From NCBI GenBank assembly GCA_949152475.1, contig OX424570.1:26222694-26286693 (forward strand): a DNA stretch of 64,000 nt, read 5' to 3'. A model generated the notes under the pieces. The model worked only from the letters and a program-made list of their open reading frames with translations. It was not told where the DNA came from and ran no database searches. Source of the DNA: Terebella lapidaria (lineage: Eukaryota > Annelida > Polychaeta > Terebellida > Terebellidae). The position numbers and the translations under genes are program-made. Of this stretch, positions 10,727-21,359 are shown in pieces; position 1 is the first letter of the stretch; the number at the start of each line of letters is the position of its first letter.

Positions 10727-13024
10727 TTACGCACTCAGCATGTTGAGCAATGTCCTGTTGAATCGCTCAACTTGGCCGTCGCTCTGGGGTCGATATGGGG
10801 TCGTACGAATCTTCTTAGCGCCCAGTAGACGCACAACATGCCGGAACAGGGACGACTCAAATTCAGTACCCTGATCGCTATGGACCGCTTTGGGGACACC
10901 GTGGTAGACTATCCACCGATTCACCAGGGTGTCGGCAACATTTTTGGCCGTATGTCGCCGTAGCGGAAAAGCGTCCGTGTACTTCGTAAAGTAGTCCGAC
11001 ACGACTAGTACATACCGATGGCCTCTTCCTGTGACCTTGTGGGTGTCGAGGATGTCCATCGCTATTCTGTCGAACGGCGCTCCTGTTGGTAGCTGTGTCA
11101 GGGGCGATCTTTTTGGGGCCGGTTTACCCTTGCGGGTCACACATTGCGGGCAGCGGGCACACCAGCGGGCGACGTCCAGCGCCAAGCCGGGCCAGTAGAA
11201 TCGGCGCCTGACTCTCTCGATGGTACGCTGTATGCCGAGATGTCCGACAATCTTTAGGTCGTGTAGTTGGTGCAGAACTTGTGTCCTGAGTGCTACGGGG
11301 AGCACGGTTTGCACCACAGGCCGTCCGGCAGGGTCGGGTTTTATATGTCGAACCAGCACTCCGTCTTGTAGCGCCAGGAGGTTCCAGCGGGAAACAAGTG
11401 TTTTTACCTCCTCTCCTTGGCGGGCGACTTCTCTAGAGTCGGGCTTGGTGCCGGCTAACATCCATTGCCGCACTTTCCCGACGCTGGGGTCGGCTTGCTG
11501 TGCCGCGACAATGTCCTGGGTCGAATAGTCCGAAAGCCACTTTTGTCCATCAAGTGTGGCGTCCAAAGCACGGACTCGAACAACTTGGCGTGCCGAAACT
11601 AGCTGGGGCAAGACCGGTGATGTTATCGAATCACTGTCCAGGAGGTCTGCCCTTGTCTGGGTCGGAACAACAGTTATCCGACGAACTGGAAGTTCTCCGG
11701 AACTTGTTTCTGGGTCGGTCGGAGGTGTGACGAGTCGTCCGGGACAGTCTTGGTGTTTACAACTGTGGCACCGTGACAGGCCGTCGGCGTTACCGTGTAG
11801 TTTACCGGGTCGATGCTCTATCCGAAAGTCATACTGCTGTAGCTTGGCGAGCCACCTAGCGAGCATGCCGTCGGCGTCGCTGTAATTTTTCAGCCACCTC
11901 AGCGAGCTATGGTCGGTCCGGAGGAGGAATTTCCTACCCCAGAGGTAGTGCCGATAGTGTTGCACCATCTCAACTACTGCCAGTAGTTCCCGATAGGTGG
12001 TGCAATAATTCCGCTGGGTCCGGGAAAGGGTTTTACTGGCGAACCCGATGGGGATCTCCTTCCCGTTAACCCTTTGTGAGAGGGCGCCTCCCACAGCAAA
12101 GCCGCTTGCATCCGTGTCGAGGATGAAGTAGTCCTCCGGATTCTGGGTCGGATGAGCGAGCTTTGGCGCCTTGATGAGGGCATCGTGGAGTCGCTGGAAA
12201 GCTCGTCGCTGGGCCGGTCCCCAAGTGAAGTGGCATTCACCTCCGGTAAGCGCTACGAGAGGTTCAGCGATCGCAGCGTAGTCCTTGATGAATCGCCTGT
12301 GGTAGTTGGCGAAACCAAGGAAAGCCCTGACGTCAGTGATCTCGCATGGGGTCGGCCATTCCCTGATGGCTTTAACTTTGTTGGGGTCGACTCGGATTCC
12401 TTGGCCGCTCACTATGAACCCTAAGTACAAGATTTCCCGTTGGAACAACTCACACTTCTTGGGCTGAAGTTTCAGGCCTGCCGATCTGATTCGATCCAGG
12501 ACCGCTTCCAGGTTTGCGAGTGCCTGATCAAATGTTCTGCCGTAAGCTATCACGTCGTCGAGATAGCATATACACCGGGCCCACAAGTAACCACGGAGTA
12601 TGGTCTCCATAAGCCGTTCGAAGGTTGCCGGGGCGTTGCTAAGGCCGAATGGCATGACCTTAAACTGGTAAAGTCCCTTCCTTGTGGCGAAGGCAGTCTT
12701 CGGTCTGTCGCTGGGGTCGACTTCGACCTGCCAGTAGCCGGAGGCCAGGTCTAGGGCCGAGAAGTAGTTGGCGCCTGCCAGGGCGTCATGAGTGTCCTGA
12801 ATGTTGGGCAAGGTGTATGAGTCCTTGCGGGTGACGTCATTCAGGAGCCGATAGTCGACACAGAAGTGTACTTGTCCGTTCCTCTTCCGTACGAGCACTA
12901 CCTGCGCGCTCCAGGGCGAATCTGACGGCTCAATACACCCCAAACGGAGCCACTTTTGTCCATCAAGTGTGGCGTCCAAAGCACGGACTCGAACAACTTG
13001 GCGTGCCGAAACTAGCTGGGGCAA
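10727..13024 (-). pseudogene. pol: Gypsy Pol: RT (second copy), RNase H and truncated integrase
   Basis: This 765-codon open frame starts within duplicated spacer sequence (VSARQVVRVRALDATL) and then enters RT at RLGCIEPSDSPWSAQ. RT motifs follow: CVDYRLLN, FSALDLASGYWQ, FGLSNAPATF and YLDDVIAYG. RNase H shows ILDTDASGFAVGGAL, YRELLAV and RTDHSSLRWL. After the spacer the integrase has an HHCC zinc finger (GHLGIQRT to CARCPQC), then MDIL, HSDQGTEF and QVERFNR, giving the DDE set. The frame ends at NMLSA, so the integrase C-terminal half is absent. A full-length Gypsy Pol would begin with protease in the same frame; here that part lies in another frame because of the internal rearrangement. Confidence 0.9.
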
Positions 13025-13169
13025 GACCGGTGATGTTATCGAATCACTGTCCAGGAGGTCTGCCCTTGTCTGGGTCGGAACAACAGTTATCCGACGAACT
13101 GGAAGTTCTCCGGAACTTGTTTCTGGGTCGGTCGGAGGTGTGACGAGTCGTCCGGGACAGTCTTGGTGT

Positions 13170-14228
13170 TTACAACTGTGGCACCGTGACCGGGGTCGGC
13201 CATTCCCTGATGGCTTTAACTTTGTTGGGGTCGACTCGGATTCCTTGGCCGCTCACTATGAACCCTAAGTACAAGATTTCCCGTTGGAACAACTCACACT
13301 TCTTGGGCTGAAGTTTCCGGCCTGCCGATCTGATTCGATCCAGGACCGCTTCCAGGTTTGCGAGTGCCTGATCAAATGTTCTGCCGTAAGCTATCACGTC
13401 GTCGAGATAGCACATACACCGGGCCCACAAGTAACCACGGAGTATGGTCTCCATAAGCCGTTCGAAGGTTGCCGGGGCGTTGCTAAGGCCGAATGGCATG
13501 ACCTTAAACTGGTAAAGTCCCTTCCTTGTGGCGAAGGCAGTCTTCGGTCTGTCGCTGGGGTCGACTTCGACCTGCCAGTAGCCGGAGGCCAGGTCTAGGG
13601 CCGAGAAGTAGTTGGCGCCTGCCAGGGCGTCATGAGTGTCCTGAATGTTGGGCAAGGTGTATGAGTCCTTGCGGGTGACGTCATTCAGGAGCCGATAGTC
13701 GACACAGAAGCGTACTTGTCCGTTCTTCTTCCGTACGAGCACTACCTGCGCGCTCCAGGGCGAATCTGACGGCTCAATACACCCCAAACGGAGCATCTTG
13801 TCGACCTCCTCGTCGATGATGCTTTGCTGCGCCTGAGGGACGCGTCGCTGTCGTTGTCGAATCGGGGCCGAGTTGCCGGTGTCGATCCTGTGTTGGACGA
13901 CTTGAGTCCGTCCCAGTTGGCCGTCCGGGTGCATGAACGTGTCCTGGTATTGGTGAACCAGGTTGGCGCACTGTCGATGCTGTTCTGGCGTTAGTCCAGC
14001 GCGATCCACCATTTCTTGCAGATGTGGCGGTAGGTCGCGGTAGTGACTGACGTCTACCGGGGACGGGTCGGGCTCTTCTCCGGGTCGTGGCAGAGCTCCG
14101 ACGACACTTTCGACAGGGCTGGCTATGGCGACAGGGTCGGAACGGGTGAGCGTAATGCCGGTATCTGCTGGATTGACTACCGACAGCTTTACGCACTGCC
14201 GATTCAGGGTCGTAAGTGTTCTTCCCAT
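13170..14228 (-). pseudogene. pol: Gypsy Pol: pre-RT region and first (partial) RT copy
   Basis: The frame runs from the region between protease and RT (ADTGITLTRSDPVAI) through FMHPDGQLGRTQVV and the RT entry motif RLGCIEPSDSPWSAQ to YLDDVIAYG and the IREWPTP block. It then crosses a junction and stops at VTVPQL. Bases 13192-13794 match 12348-12950 with only a few changes (for example MCYLDD here, ICYLDD there), and 12948-13190 match 11535-11777. The missing 569 bp between those two blocks shifts the frame, so this RT copy never reaches its RNase H. Confidence 0.88.
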
Positions 14229-14285
14229 AATGAGGTCGGTCTCCTCGGGAAAGGTCGTTAGTGGCTGAACTATCCTCGGGTGTTG

Positions 14286-15053
14286 TCAGACTCGGACCCG
14301 GGAAGTCGGGACCAGCTCCACTATTGCTTCGCTGCGTGCGGGGACGGTGACAGCTCGTCGCACGGCCATTCTGACAACATTGGCCTCAATGTCTTTATGT
14401 GCGAACAGGATCTCCTTGTGTACCTGTATTGTCCCTTCACCGTAGTTCACCACAGCGTGAGCTTGCCGGAAAAAGTTCATGCCGAGAATCATGTCGTCAT
14501 GTATGTCAGCCACACAAAAGGTCACAATCATATGGTTGGTTCCGACCTGTATTGGAAGGTCGATCAGTCCATCGATTGGACTTGACTGTCCATTGACGTC
14601 ACGAATAGTAGCCGAAGTCGATCGCAAATGCCGCTGGTCGGCGGGGACGTGACGTAGCTGGTCGCGTCGGAGCAGGGAGATCTGCGCTCCGGAGTCGAGT
14701 ACAGCCTTTATCGTCTTGTTTCCGACATGTACCGGCAACTTCCAGCATCTGTGATTGGCGGCGCTGGAGTTGTTGATGACAGGCGGAATTTCGGGGTCGT
14801 CTGGCGGTGGCCTGAAGAGTGTGTGAAGAGGCGGCAGTTTGGATTCCGGTCCACTTAAAAAGGCGTAGAATCCTCCGTCGTCGGAGATCCATTCAACCTC
14901 GGACATGCTGTCCGTTCCGGTGCCGTCGGCGGTCGGGGGTGACACCCCTTCAGGATGACGGTTTCCACGTGGTGGCCGTTGCGGTCGCGGTGCGGACACC
15001 CCTTCATGAAAAGAGGCCGGTTTCGGGGTCGGAGCTTGACATTTCGTACACAC
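14286..15053 (-). pseudogene. Gypsy aspartic protease region
   Basis: The frame contains KAVLDSGAQISLLRRDQL, the DSG catalytic motif with its hydrophobic flank, and later DMILGMNFFRQ, the ILG motif that closes retroviral-type aspartic proteases. It shares its frame with the pre-RT frame ending at 13170. The only interruption is a TGA at 14286-14288, which in an active element is likely a sense codon. The gag frame above is in a different register, so a frameshift or a lesion lies between 15053 and 15200. Confidence 0.82.
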
Positions 15054-15199
15054 CCCTTCAAGGAGCTGAGGTGTGGACTGGTCCGGCTGCGGGGTCGTTA
15101 TTGGTGTCGTTACCGGTACAGTAGTCGTGACAACCGCGGGTGTGGAGCGGGGAACGTTGTTCTGTTGTCTGGAAGGCCCTTGCTCCTCAGCACCTTCCC

Positions 15200-17740
15200 C
15201 TACTGGTTTGACGACGGGGTCGGAGGTGTTGGTGGGGCCGGTTTAGCTTGGTTACCGGTTTGGTTAGGTACTGACAACACTTGAGCTGTCCTTCTGTCAG
15301 TACCGGGACCATTAGGCCGAAATGCTAGCGGTTTCATGCCGTTGCGTACTAGCACACCCTTAAGCCGAAAGCACCACATCCAGCGATGGCCGGGCTTCTT
15401 GCAAAAGAAGCAAACCATGGGTCGTCCGGGTTGCGGGGGTCGATCACCTTTCATCGGGGCCATTGTTCGCAGGACAGAAAAGATAGCCGTTTCCTCACAT
15501 AGTCCATTCTCGTCACTAAGGACGCACTGGAAAGCTTCAGCCACCCACTCGCGTGAGCAGGCCGGCACTGAATGTTCGTCGCAACCTTGTAGGCCGGTAG
15601 TGTCACTGTCCGCGGGGTCGTAGTAGGCCGCAACTTGCTCTGGGGTTAGTGTTTCCCCCTGAGTGACTTGTCCCATGGCACAAGACAGTTCTTCATTAAC
15701 AGGGTCGTCTTCCGCGTATCCGCTTGCGGAAATGTCGGCACGTCGCGTGCCTCGGTGTCGATCTCTGGCTGTCCTCTGCTGACGACTCTCTACTTTGAGA
15801 ACGGCCGTTAGTGCCTCACTGTAGCTGTTAAAAGTGAGAGCGCACAGTTTATCGGCAATGGGGTCGGATTGGCCGTTAACGAATTGTGCAATTACAGTTC
15901 GTTGCCGCGACGCTGGCGTAACGTCATCGAACACTTGCTCCGCCAGGGCTTGGAGTCGCTCCATGTAGTGTTCCGCGTCCTCTTTTCGTTCCCGCTTGAG
16001 GAACGGAAAATCGTCCCGTTTGGACTGTCGACGGGGCTCGGGTTCCCAGCCCTCTAGAAGTTGGCGACGGAACTCCTCCCAGGGAGTCGCGACTGGGATA
16101 TTTAGAGCTAACGCTTCAGCGCGGCCGCGCAGCGTGCTCCGGAAGGTCGTCGTCTTGTTGAGGTCGGAGTAAGTGAAAGCCGCGGTAAATTGTTCGAAAC
16201 TCCGAATGTATTGAGTGAGATTGCCCTCCTTGAAGGTCGCACGCCATTGAGCCATTTTAGCCGTAGCCAACGTTTGGGGCTCAGACGTGAGTCTCTGTGG
16301 CGTGGGCGTATCAACACTCACCGCAACTGATGTAGTCGCTGCAGTGGCCGTCGGAGTCGGAACAGCCGAAGTCGCCGGAGCCGTCGTATCTGGGCCGATC
16401 GGGGTCGCGTTAGCGGGGGCGGTCGGTGCTGTCGTCGCGGAGACGGCGAGCGATGCGGCGGGTGGTGCCGTCGTGTGACTGGGGTCGTGTGGTGCTTGTG
16501 CAGCGGGGGCCGGTTGACTGTATGGAGGCGTCACCCATGGTATCCCGACTGAGGGTGGGAATACAGCCGGTGGTGGATATCGGTATGCCGATCCATCTGG
16601 GCCTACACCATGGTACACTAATCCGGGTTGTGCACCATGATAGCCGGTGTCAGCTATCACGCTGGGAACGCCACCATATCCGGGCGGTGGGTTCACGTAG
16701 CCGACATGCAGTGAATAGTATCCGACAGCTACTCCATTTGGAACACCGCTTGTTGCGCCAGGGTATCCAACTGGCGGTACACCATATCCGTTGGTGTTTC
16801 CGACTGATTGTGAGATCGGAGGTCCGATCATTGGCACAACACTTTCTGCCGGAGCAGACACAACTTGATCTTGTGACGGATCGAAGCGTGGTTGTTCTCC
16901 GGTAGTCGGCGATGGTCGGTGCGTGGTCGGCGCGGGAGCGCGTGTGTCGGAAGTCGGCGTGTCGGGGTCGCAGGGTCGGCGACTTGATGTCGAGGGTGCT
17001 CGTCGGGGTCGCGCTTGTCGCATGATGGCGCAAGATTCCGTCATCGTGTCGCTGGGTCGTTGTTGTCGTGGAGGCGTCGCGATCCGGGTAGCGGTCGTCG
17101 CCAGGATGTCTTCGGATGTCGCTCCCGCCTGGCTGGGTCGTGTGTACTCTACCACCGTTGGCTCGGTCGGTATGCGTGAGTACATTTCCGGCGCGGGGTC
17201 GTGTTGTCTCGGCGTCATGGGCGGCGCCAGGGGTCGATTGGCCGAGTAAGCGTTCGGCGGGGTCGGTTCCGGAACATTGTCAGACTGACAAACCCACTGT
17301 CGTATCCGAGAGTTACTTGGTGGGTGCGTAACCATTGACGTGTCTATGGTTACCGGCCGAACGTTCACTGCTAATTGTTCTGGGTCGGTATCACGATCTA
17401 CGCTCGCTCTTTGGCGTGAGCGCGTATAGCTTCTGTCGGCAAAGTCACTTTTCTGGGTCGCTCTAGCCGGCGTGGCCGAGTACGCTCTAGCGTGTGCACG
17501 CAGAATGTCACTTACTGTATGTGACGGCGCGAGCGGGTCTTCGTCTAGGAACTCCTGCACCAGGTCGGTGGGCGGCGAAGACGATCTCAGGGTCGAATGG
17601 TCGCCGATGGAGTCGAAAAGGCCGGACGGTTGTTGCTCCTGCGACAGTGGAACCGTATCGCTCATGGCAACTGAGCGAGGGCCGGAAGGTCGGAAGGCCG
17701 GATTCAGATTGATCGTCACCCGTGGGGTCGCGTGGCTCAC
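15200..17740 (-). CDS. gag: Gypsy Gag polyprotein, open over 846 codons
   Basis: The protein begins MSHATPRVTINLNP and has a long proline-, serine- and threonine-rich first half with a glycine/tyrosine/proline-rich block (about residues 310-400). Around residues 500-640 lies a retrotransposon Gag capsid-like domain (NLTQYIRSFEQFTAAF, LRGRAEALAL, KEDAEHYMERLQALAEQVF). A CCHC zinc knuckle, CFFCKKPGHRWMWC, follows near residue 770 and would bind nucleic acid. The frame is undamaged, in contrast to pol. Its ATG lies about 90 bp inside the primer-binding site, as expected for a Gag start. Confidence 0.87.
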   Translation of the reverse strand: MSHATPRVTINLNPAFRPSGPRSVAMSDTVPLSQEQQPSGLFDSIGDHSTLRSSSPPTDLVQEFLDEDPLAPSHTVSDILRAHARAYSATPARATQKSDFADRSYTRSRQRASVDRDTDPEQLAVNVRPVTIDTSMVTHPPSNSRIRQWVCQSDNVPEPTPPNAYSANRPLAPPMTPRQHDPAPEMYSRIPTEPTVVEYTRPSQAGATSEDILATTATRIATPPRQQRPSDTMTESCAIMRQARPRRAPSTSSRRPCDPDTPTSDTRAPAPTTHRPSPTTGEQPRFDPSQDQVVSAPAESVVPMIGPPISQSVGNTNGYGVPPVGYPGATSGVPNGVAVGYYSLHVGYVNPPPGYGGVPSVIADTGYHGAQPGLVYHGVGPDGSAYRYPPPAVFPPSVGIPWVTPPYSQPAPAAQAPHDPSHTTAPPAASLAVSATTAPTAPANATPIGPDTTAPATSAVPTPTATAATTSVAVSVDTPTPQRLTSEPQTLATAKMAQWRATFKEGNLTQYIRSFEQFTAAFTYSDLNKTTTFRSTLRGRAEALALNIPVATPWEEFRRQLLEGWEPEPRRQSKRDDFPFLKRERKEDAEHYMERLQALAEQVFDDVTPASRQRTVIAQFVNGQSDPIADKLCALTFNSYSEALTAVLKVESRQQRTARDRHRGTRRADISASGYAEDDPVNEELSCAMGQVTQGETLTPEQVAAYYDPADSDTTGLQGCDEHSVPACSREWVAEAFQCVLSDENGLCEETAIFSVLRTMAPMKGDRPPQPGRPMVCFFCKKPGHRWMWCFRLKGVLVRNGMKPLAFRPNGPGTDRRTAQVLSVPNQTGNQAKPAPPTPPTPSSNQ

Positions 17741-17812
17741 CGCGGGAGGCTCCCGCGGCCAATGCCATCAATGCCGGTCAGGTCTGGGTCGAAGATCCGA
17801 GACTAGCTCAGA

Positions 17813-17830
17813 TCCTGGTCTACGGCGCCA
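17813..17830 (-). promoter_or_regulatory. Probable tRNA primer-binding site of the Gypsy element
   Basis: On the - strand the bases read TGGCGCCGTAGACCAGGA, beginning with TGG as expected for pairing with a tRNA 3' CCA end. It lies one base inside the proposed LTR end (…CACA) and about 70 bp before the gag ATG. The donor tRNA was not identified. Confidence 0.6.
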
Positions 17831-17831
17831 A

Positions 17832-18581
17832 TGTGAAGAATACGGTTCTTTGGCCCGCATCAAGCCGAATGTCTCTAATGTCGTGCAAACAGACCAATAA
17901 GCCGGCAGTTCAATTCAAACTGTTTACTGTGGTGAAAATGCCAATGTCCACACACACACCACAATCGGGGCCGCTCACACCTACGTCGGTGATTTCCCGG
18001 TCGAATATATTCCTATTATTATAGTCCTTCTTATATCTTCAATCACGTATATCCACAGTGTATCTTTATATATCCACTTATACTTTCACGGCCGTTCTTC
18101 TTGTTACAATGTAAAACACGACTGTCTCCATTGAACACTTCCACTTAACTGCGCAGATAACTGGGGCCGAGGGATCATGTGCTTGTGTAATTTCCCGCCA
18201 AGTGTATGCGGTGTTGTGATTGGTCAAATGTATGCTGCAATGCGTTGATGTCACCGGGAAAGTGGGTTTCCCCGGCTCGTGTCAATACTTGTAATGCCTA
18301 TATCTGTGCACGTGATGTGTGGAGTATGTGTGTCAAGTTCTATGTTTAGAAGTCAGTGCATGTGAAGGTCAAGGCCGAGTAAACGGGGCCGAGTGTACTG
18401 GACAAGTGGGGCCGCAGGTGCGTGGTTTGACCTGTGTGTGTAACCATGACTACATGGAGTTTATGCTTGTGATCGTATAGTGTGTACTTGTCCTGTATGT
18501 AAGTCATGTAGAATGAATGTTTGTTGTGGAAATGTGTAGTGCGCGGGAGGGACGGGAGTAACAGTCGCTAAAATTACTACA
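17832..18581 (-). repeat. Probable 5' LTR of the Gypsy element (about 750 bp)
   Basis: Between the primer-binding site and unrelated sequence lies a stretch that on the - strand starts TGTAGTAATTTTAGCGACTG and ends ATTCTTCACA, the TG...CA form of an LTR. Because the 3' LTR is absent, the left and right ends cannot be confirmed by comparison, so the outer end at 18581 is a proposal. The interior mixes GC-rich words like those of the coding part with AT-rich stretches. Confidence 0.5.
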
Positions 18582-18719
18582 CTGGTATCAACAGAACTGG
18601 ACAAATAATGAACTGAAACCGAATTCTTGTATGATGTAGTCTTGAGCAGAATGAAAATAACTGATCCTAACCAATACATCCATTTCAGTTAGAAATCTTT
18701 ATTATTTTGTTAGTTTCGT

Positions 18720-18998
18720 CTAGCTTGGGTATGTGACGACATTGACCCGTACATTCTTGCCCATCCTTGAAGTTCCAAAAAAATTCAAGGTACAGTTAAT
18801 GGTGTTCATTTCATGACAATTCATTGTTACCATCCCTAAAATCGCTATGTTGCCTCCCACAAAATCCTGGGCGCGGTTCCAGTCATGAGCGAGGATTCGT
18901 GGACGAATGTCAGGGTTTGTGTTGACGAAGAATTTGGACATGACGCCGCTGGAGTAGTCGAAATTGAGGATTTTCCGTGAGTCCATGACGTGAGCCAT
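18720..18998 (-). CDS. Hypothetical 92-residue protein
   Basis: An open frame starts MAHVMDSRKILNFDYSSG, with aaaATGG around the start, and ends VNVVTYPS followed by TAG. An aataataaag stretch that could act as a weak polyadenylation signal follows within 30 bp. Composition looks protein-like, with FFVNTNPDIRPRI and two NCH/NCT cysteines, but no signal peptide, membrane segment or known domain is recognised. It lies just outside the proposed Gypsy LTR. It could be a small gene, one exon of a larger gene, or chance. Confidence 0.3.
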   Translation of the reverse strand: MAHVMDSRKILNFDYSSGVMSKFFVNTNPDIRPRILAHDWNRAQDFVGGNIAILGMVTMNCHEMNTINCTLNFFGTSRMGKNVRVNVVTYPS

Positions 18999-20454
18999 TT
19001 TGGCTATTGTTGGAAAATGTAATGTTCTGTTGCAGATATTCCGTTTTAGAGTGCTTTGACGGTTGTGTTCAATTCATTGTGTTTTTCATGCTTAAGTTCA
19101 TTGTGTACAGTGAGGCTGGATTCCCCTTGCTTGACTGAATGAATTCTGTCGTTATACCACATATGTCGTGTATGATAAGCCTATGATAAGATTCTGCTGG
19201 ACAGTGAATTTTAGCAGCTGCGATAGGAGTTTAGTGATAGACGTCGTAGATTTCTTTACCATCTATTGTGGTATGTTCATCAAGTAGTGGAAGGCTTGTA
19301 TTAAGCAAGTGAATTGGATTGTATCAATGGCTTTCAGAGGTCGGTACACATACGAGGTCGAGGAACAATGGATATTTCTGAATGTAGTGTAGGTCGCACA
19401 GTTAGAGCTTAGGCACGTACATATGGTGCACATTTTGCTAATCTTGAAATTGATGTGAGATAACTCAATTGTTCATATTCGAAATTATGTCGACAGCCAT
19501 TTGGAGATGGAAGTCAATGAGATATTTTCATGAGGAGCATGGAGGATGTCATACATGTGTGCGATATTTTATGACCGTGAAATTCATACGAGACAACATC
19601 GAGTACTGTGTGTCTTTGGAGTCTGTGGTACACATATTTTGGTGACCCTAAACATGACATGACCAGACTCGAATTCGTGGCGCTGTCCCCCACAAAATGT
19701 GTCAATGTATTTCCTTGAAATTAAAAAATCCTGGAGTACTGTATGGTGAAACATTTATTGCCTGTGCACATGTACAGTTGATGGAACATTCGGATAGTAT
19801 GTCCGTGAGTTACATGGTCCCAACAATTCTTCATCATGATGCATCAAACATTTCTATGTTTTGAATGTCTGGTTTGTATATGATAGAAGTTATGTGCTTC
19901 TTTTCAGGTTTGATACAGATAATCAAGTCAGCCTACTTCCGGTATTACTTCTAATCAATGACGTATAGGTTATCAAACGGATGATCATGAAATGAATGTA
20001 TATTACATAGATAATGAATATATAATGGTTTATAGTGATTTGCCATGTCACCTGGAAGAACCATCTAGACAAAATGTTGTTCGTGAAGGTCGTCTAGTGT
20101 CGTTTTCCAGTAGATGTCAAGTAGCGTCTGAACGCATCCCGTGTCAGAAAAAACTTTCTAATTCCCTGTCTTTCTGTATGCAAAAAGAAATCGCATTTTT
20201 TACATGATTTTTACACAATTACAAATTTACATCATTTGACATAGAGAACTTACCATGTACGTTTATCGAGAGGTATATGCTAATCATATACGTCACACTG
20301 ATATATATTATTATGCTATGGTCAATCTAATTCGAAACATTTTAACATATACATGAATGCTGAAAATGAGACGGAATTTTGTACCGTCAGTATGGATTTG
20401 ATTTGCGACTGTTTGGAGTAGATCGGTATACCTTGGTCTCAACAGGGTTGTTAG
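18999..20454. other. Intergenic sequence, no gene recognised
   Basis: AT-rich DNA with only short frames. No splice-flanked exon, RNA gene or repeat family could be assigned. Confidence 0.4.
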
Positions 20455-20610
20455 GGACCTGTCGATTTCCTGGAGAACAAAGGGTTAAGAAAGTCAAACT
20501 CAAGTTCACCAAAAATGTCACTATGTGATTTCTCACCTGAATGTGCCAATGTTTTAACCTGAAGTGTTCTAAAAGTTTACTTCATAGAATAAGGAGGGAA
20601 AAAGTTGATG
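20455..20610 (+). repeat. Partial copy of the dispersed 'aaggtcacc' repeat family
   Basis: The phrases caagttcacc, cacctgaatgtgccaatg, gaagtgttctaaaagtttac and the final ataaggagggaaaaa match, in the same order, the family described at 21360-22000 and 35640-36570. It directly precedes the Penelope fragment at 20730. Confidence 0.55.
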
Positions 20611-20729
20611 AAATTTCCGAACTCCAATATAGACGTGGAATATCTTCCAATATCTTATTCAATGACGAAAGAAAGAAATATACGGAAATATCTCAGAACA
20701 GATAGTGACTCGAATTGCCCATCAAGATC

Positions 20730-21330
20730 TGATCTGAACTATCTAGATCTGAGGTTGGAGATTGATAATGATTCTAACCTGTCAACTAGATTATATGACA
20801 AACGTGATGATTTCAATTTTTCCATAGTCAATTTCCCTTTTCTAAGCAGCAACATTCCTATGTCACCGGCATATGGTGTGTTTGTTTCTCAACTTATACG
20901 CTATTCCAGAGCTAGTTGCAAATATGAGGACTTTGTCTATCGAAGTGCCCAGCTAGTCTCTAAACTGCTACGACAAGGATATGTTTTACCAAGACTTATC
21001 GCTGCGTTTAAGAAATTCTATGGACGTCATCATGATCTGGTTGATAAATACAGCAAATCCATGTCTGCCATGCAACTAGATCTATTTTCATGTTAATTTT
21101 GGGGAATTCATGACGGGTGCCACTAGTGGGGCAGGAAATGCTCACTCTTTCCGGAACACCTGATTTCACCTCCTGATGGCCATTTACGGGGGTTCATGAG
21201 TTTCCCTGTCATTTTTGTTTTCTCTCACTTCGTATGCCTGATATGACTTTCTGTCCCCGGACTATGAGATTGGATAACGGACCCTGTTTTGTTTGCTCGG
21301 AATACTTGATACTGGATATTGATTCCACGT
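20730..21330 (+). pseudogene. Penelope-like element fragment (RT C-terminus and 3' UTR)
   Basis: From about 20735 an open frame reads LNYLDLRLEIDNDSN, LYDKRDDFNFSIVNFPFL, SPAYGVFVSQLIRY, LLRQGYVLPRLIAAFKKFYG and ends DLFSC. It is nearly identical to the end of the RT at 46345-48499. Downstream the 3' sequences also match (cattcatgacgggtgccact, ggggcaggaaatgctcactc, tttgagattggat-like words). The fragment lacks everything before the LDLRLEI block, including the catalytic YIDDV. 5' truncation is usual for target-primed retroelements. The frame upstream of 20730 is not part of the element. Confidence 0.8.
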
Positions 21331-21359
21331 CTATTGCCCATCGTTGAAAAACCAAAGTG

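Larger units (their letters stand above)
10727..18581 (-). mobile_element. Ty3/Gypsy LTR retrotransposon, 3'-truncated and internally rearranged
   Basis: Read on the - strand the order is probable 5' LTR (17832-18581), primer-binding site, gag, protease, reverse transcriptase, RNase H and integrase, which is the Ty3/Gypsy order. The coding part is GC-rich against an AT-rich background. The element stops inside the integrase, shortly after the catalytic glutamate, so the integrase C-terminus, polypurine tract and 3' LTR are missing. Inside, 11535-12950 was duplicated in tandem and one copy then lost 569 bp, which splits the RT over two frames. An in-frame TGA at 14286-14288 also separates protease from RT. 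The copy cannot make a continuous Pol. The near-identity of the duplicated parts suggests the rearrangement is recent. Details are in the sub-entries. Confidence 0.93.

Noticed and set aside
11220-17900. Many + strand open frames of 60-160 codons
   Set aside because: They lie antisense to the Gypsy gag and pol frames, whose GC-rich codon use lowers the chance of stops on the other strand. None has domain motifs.
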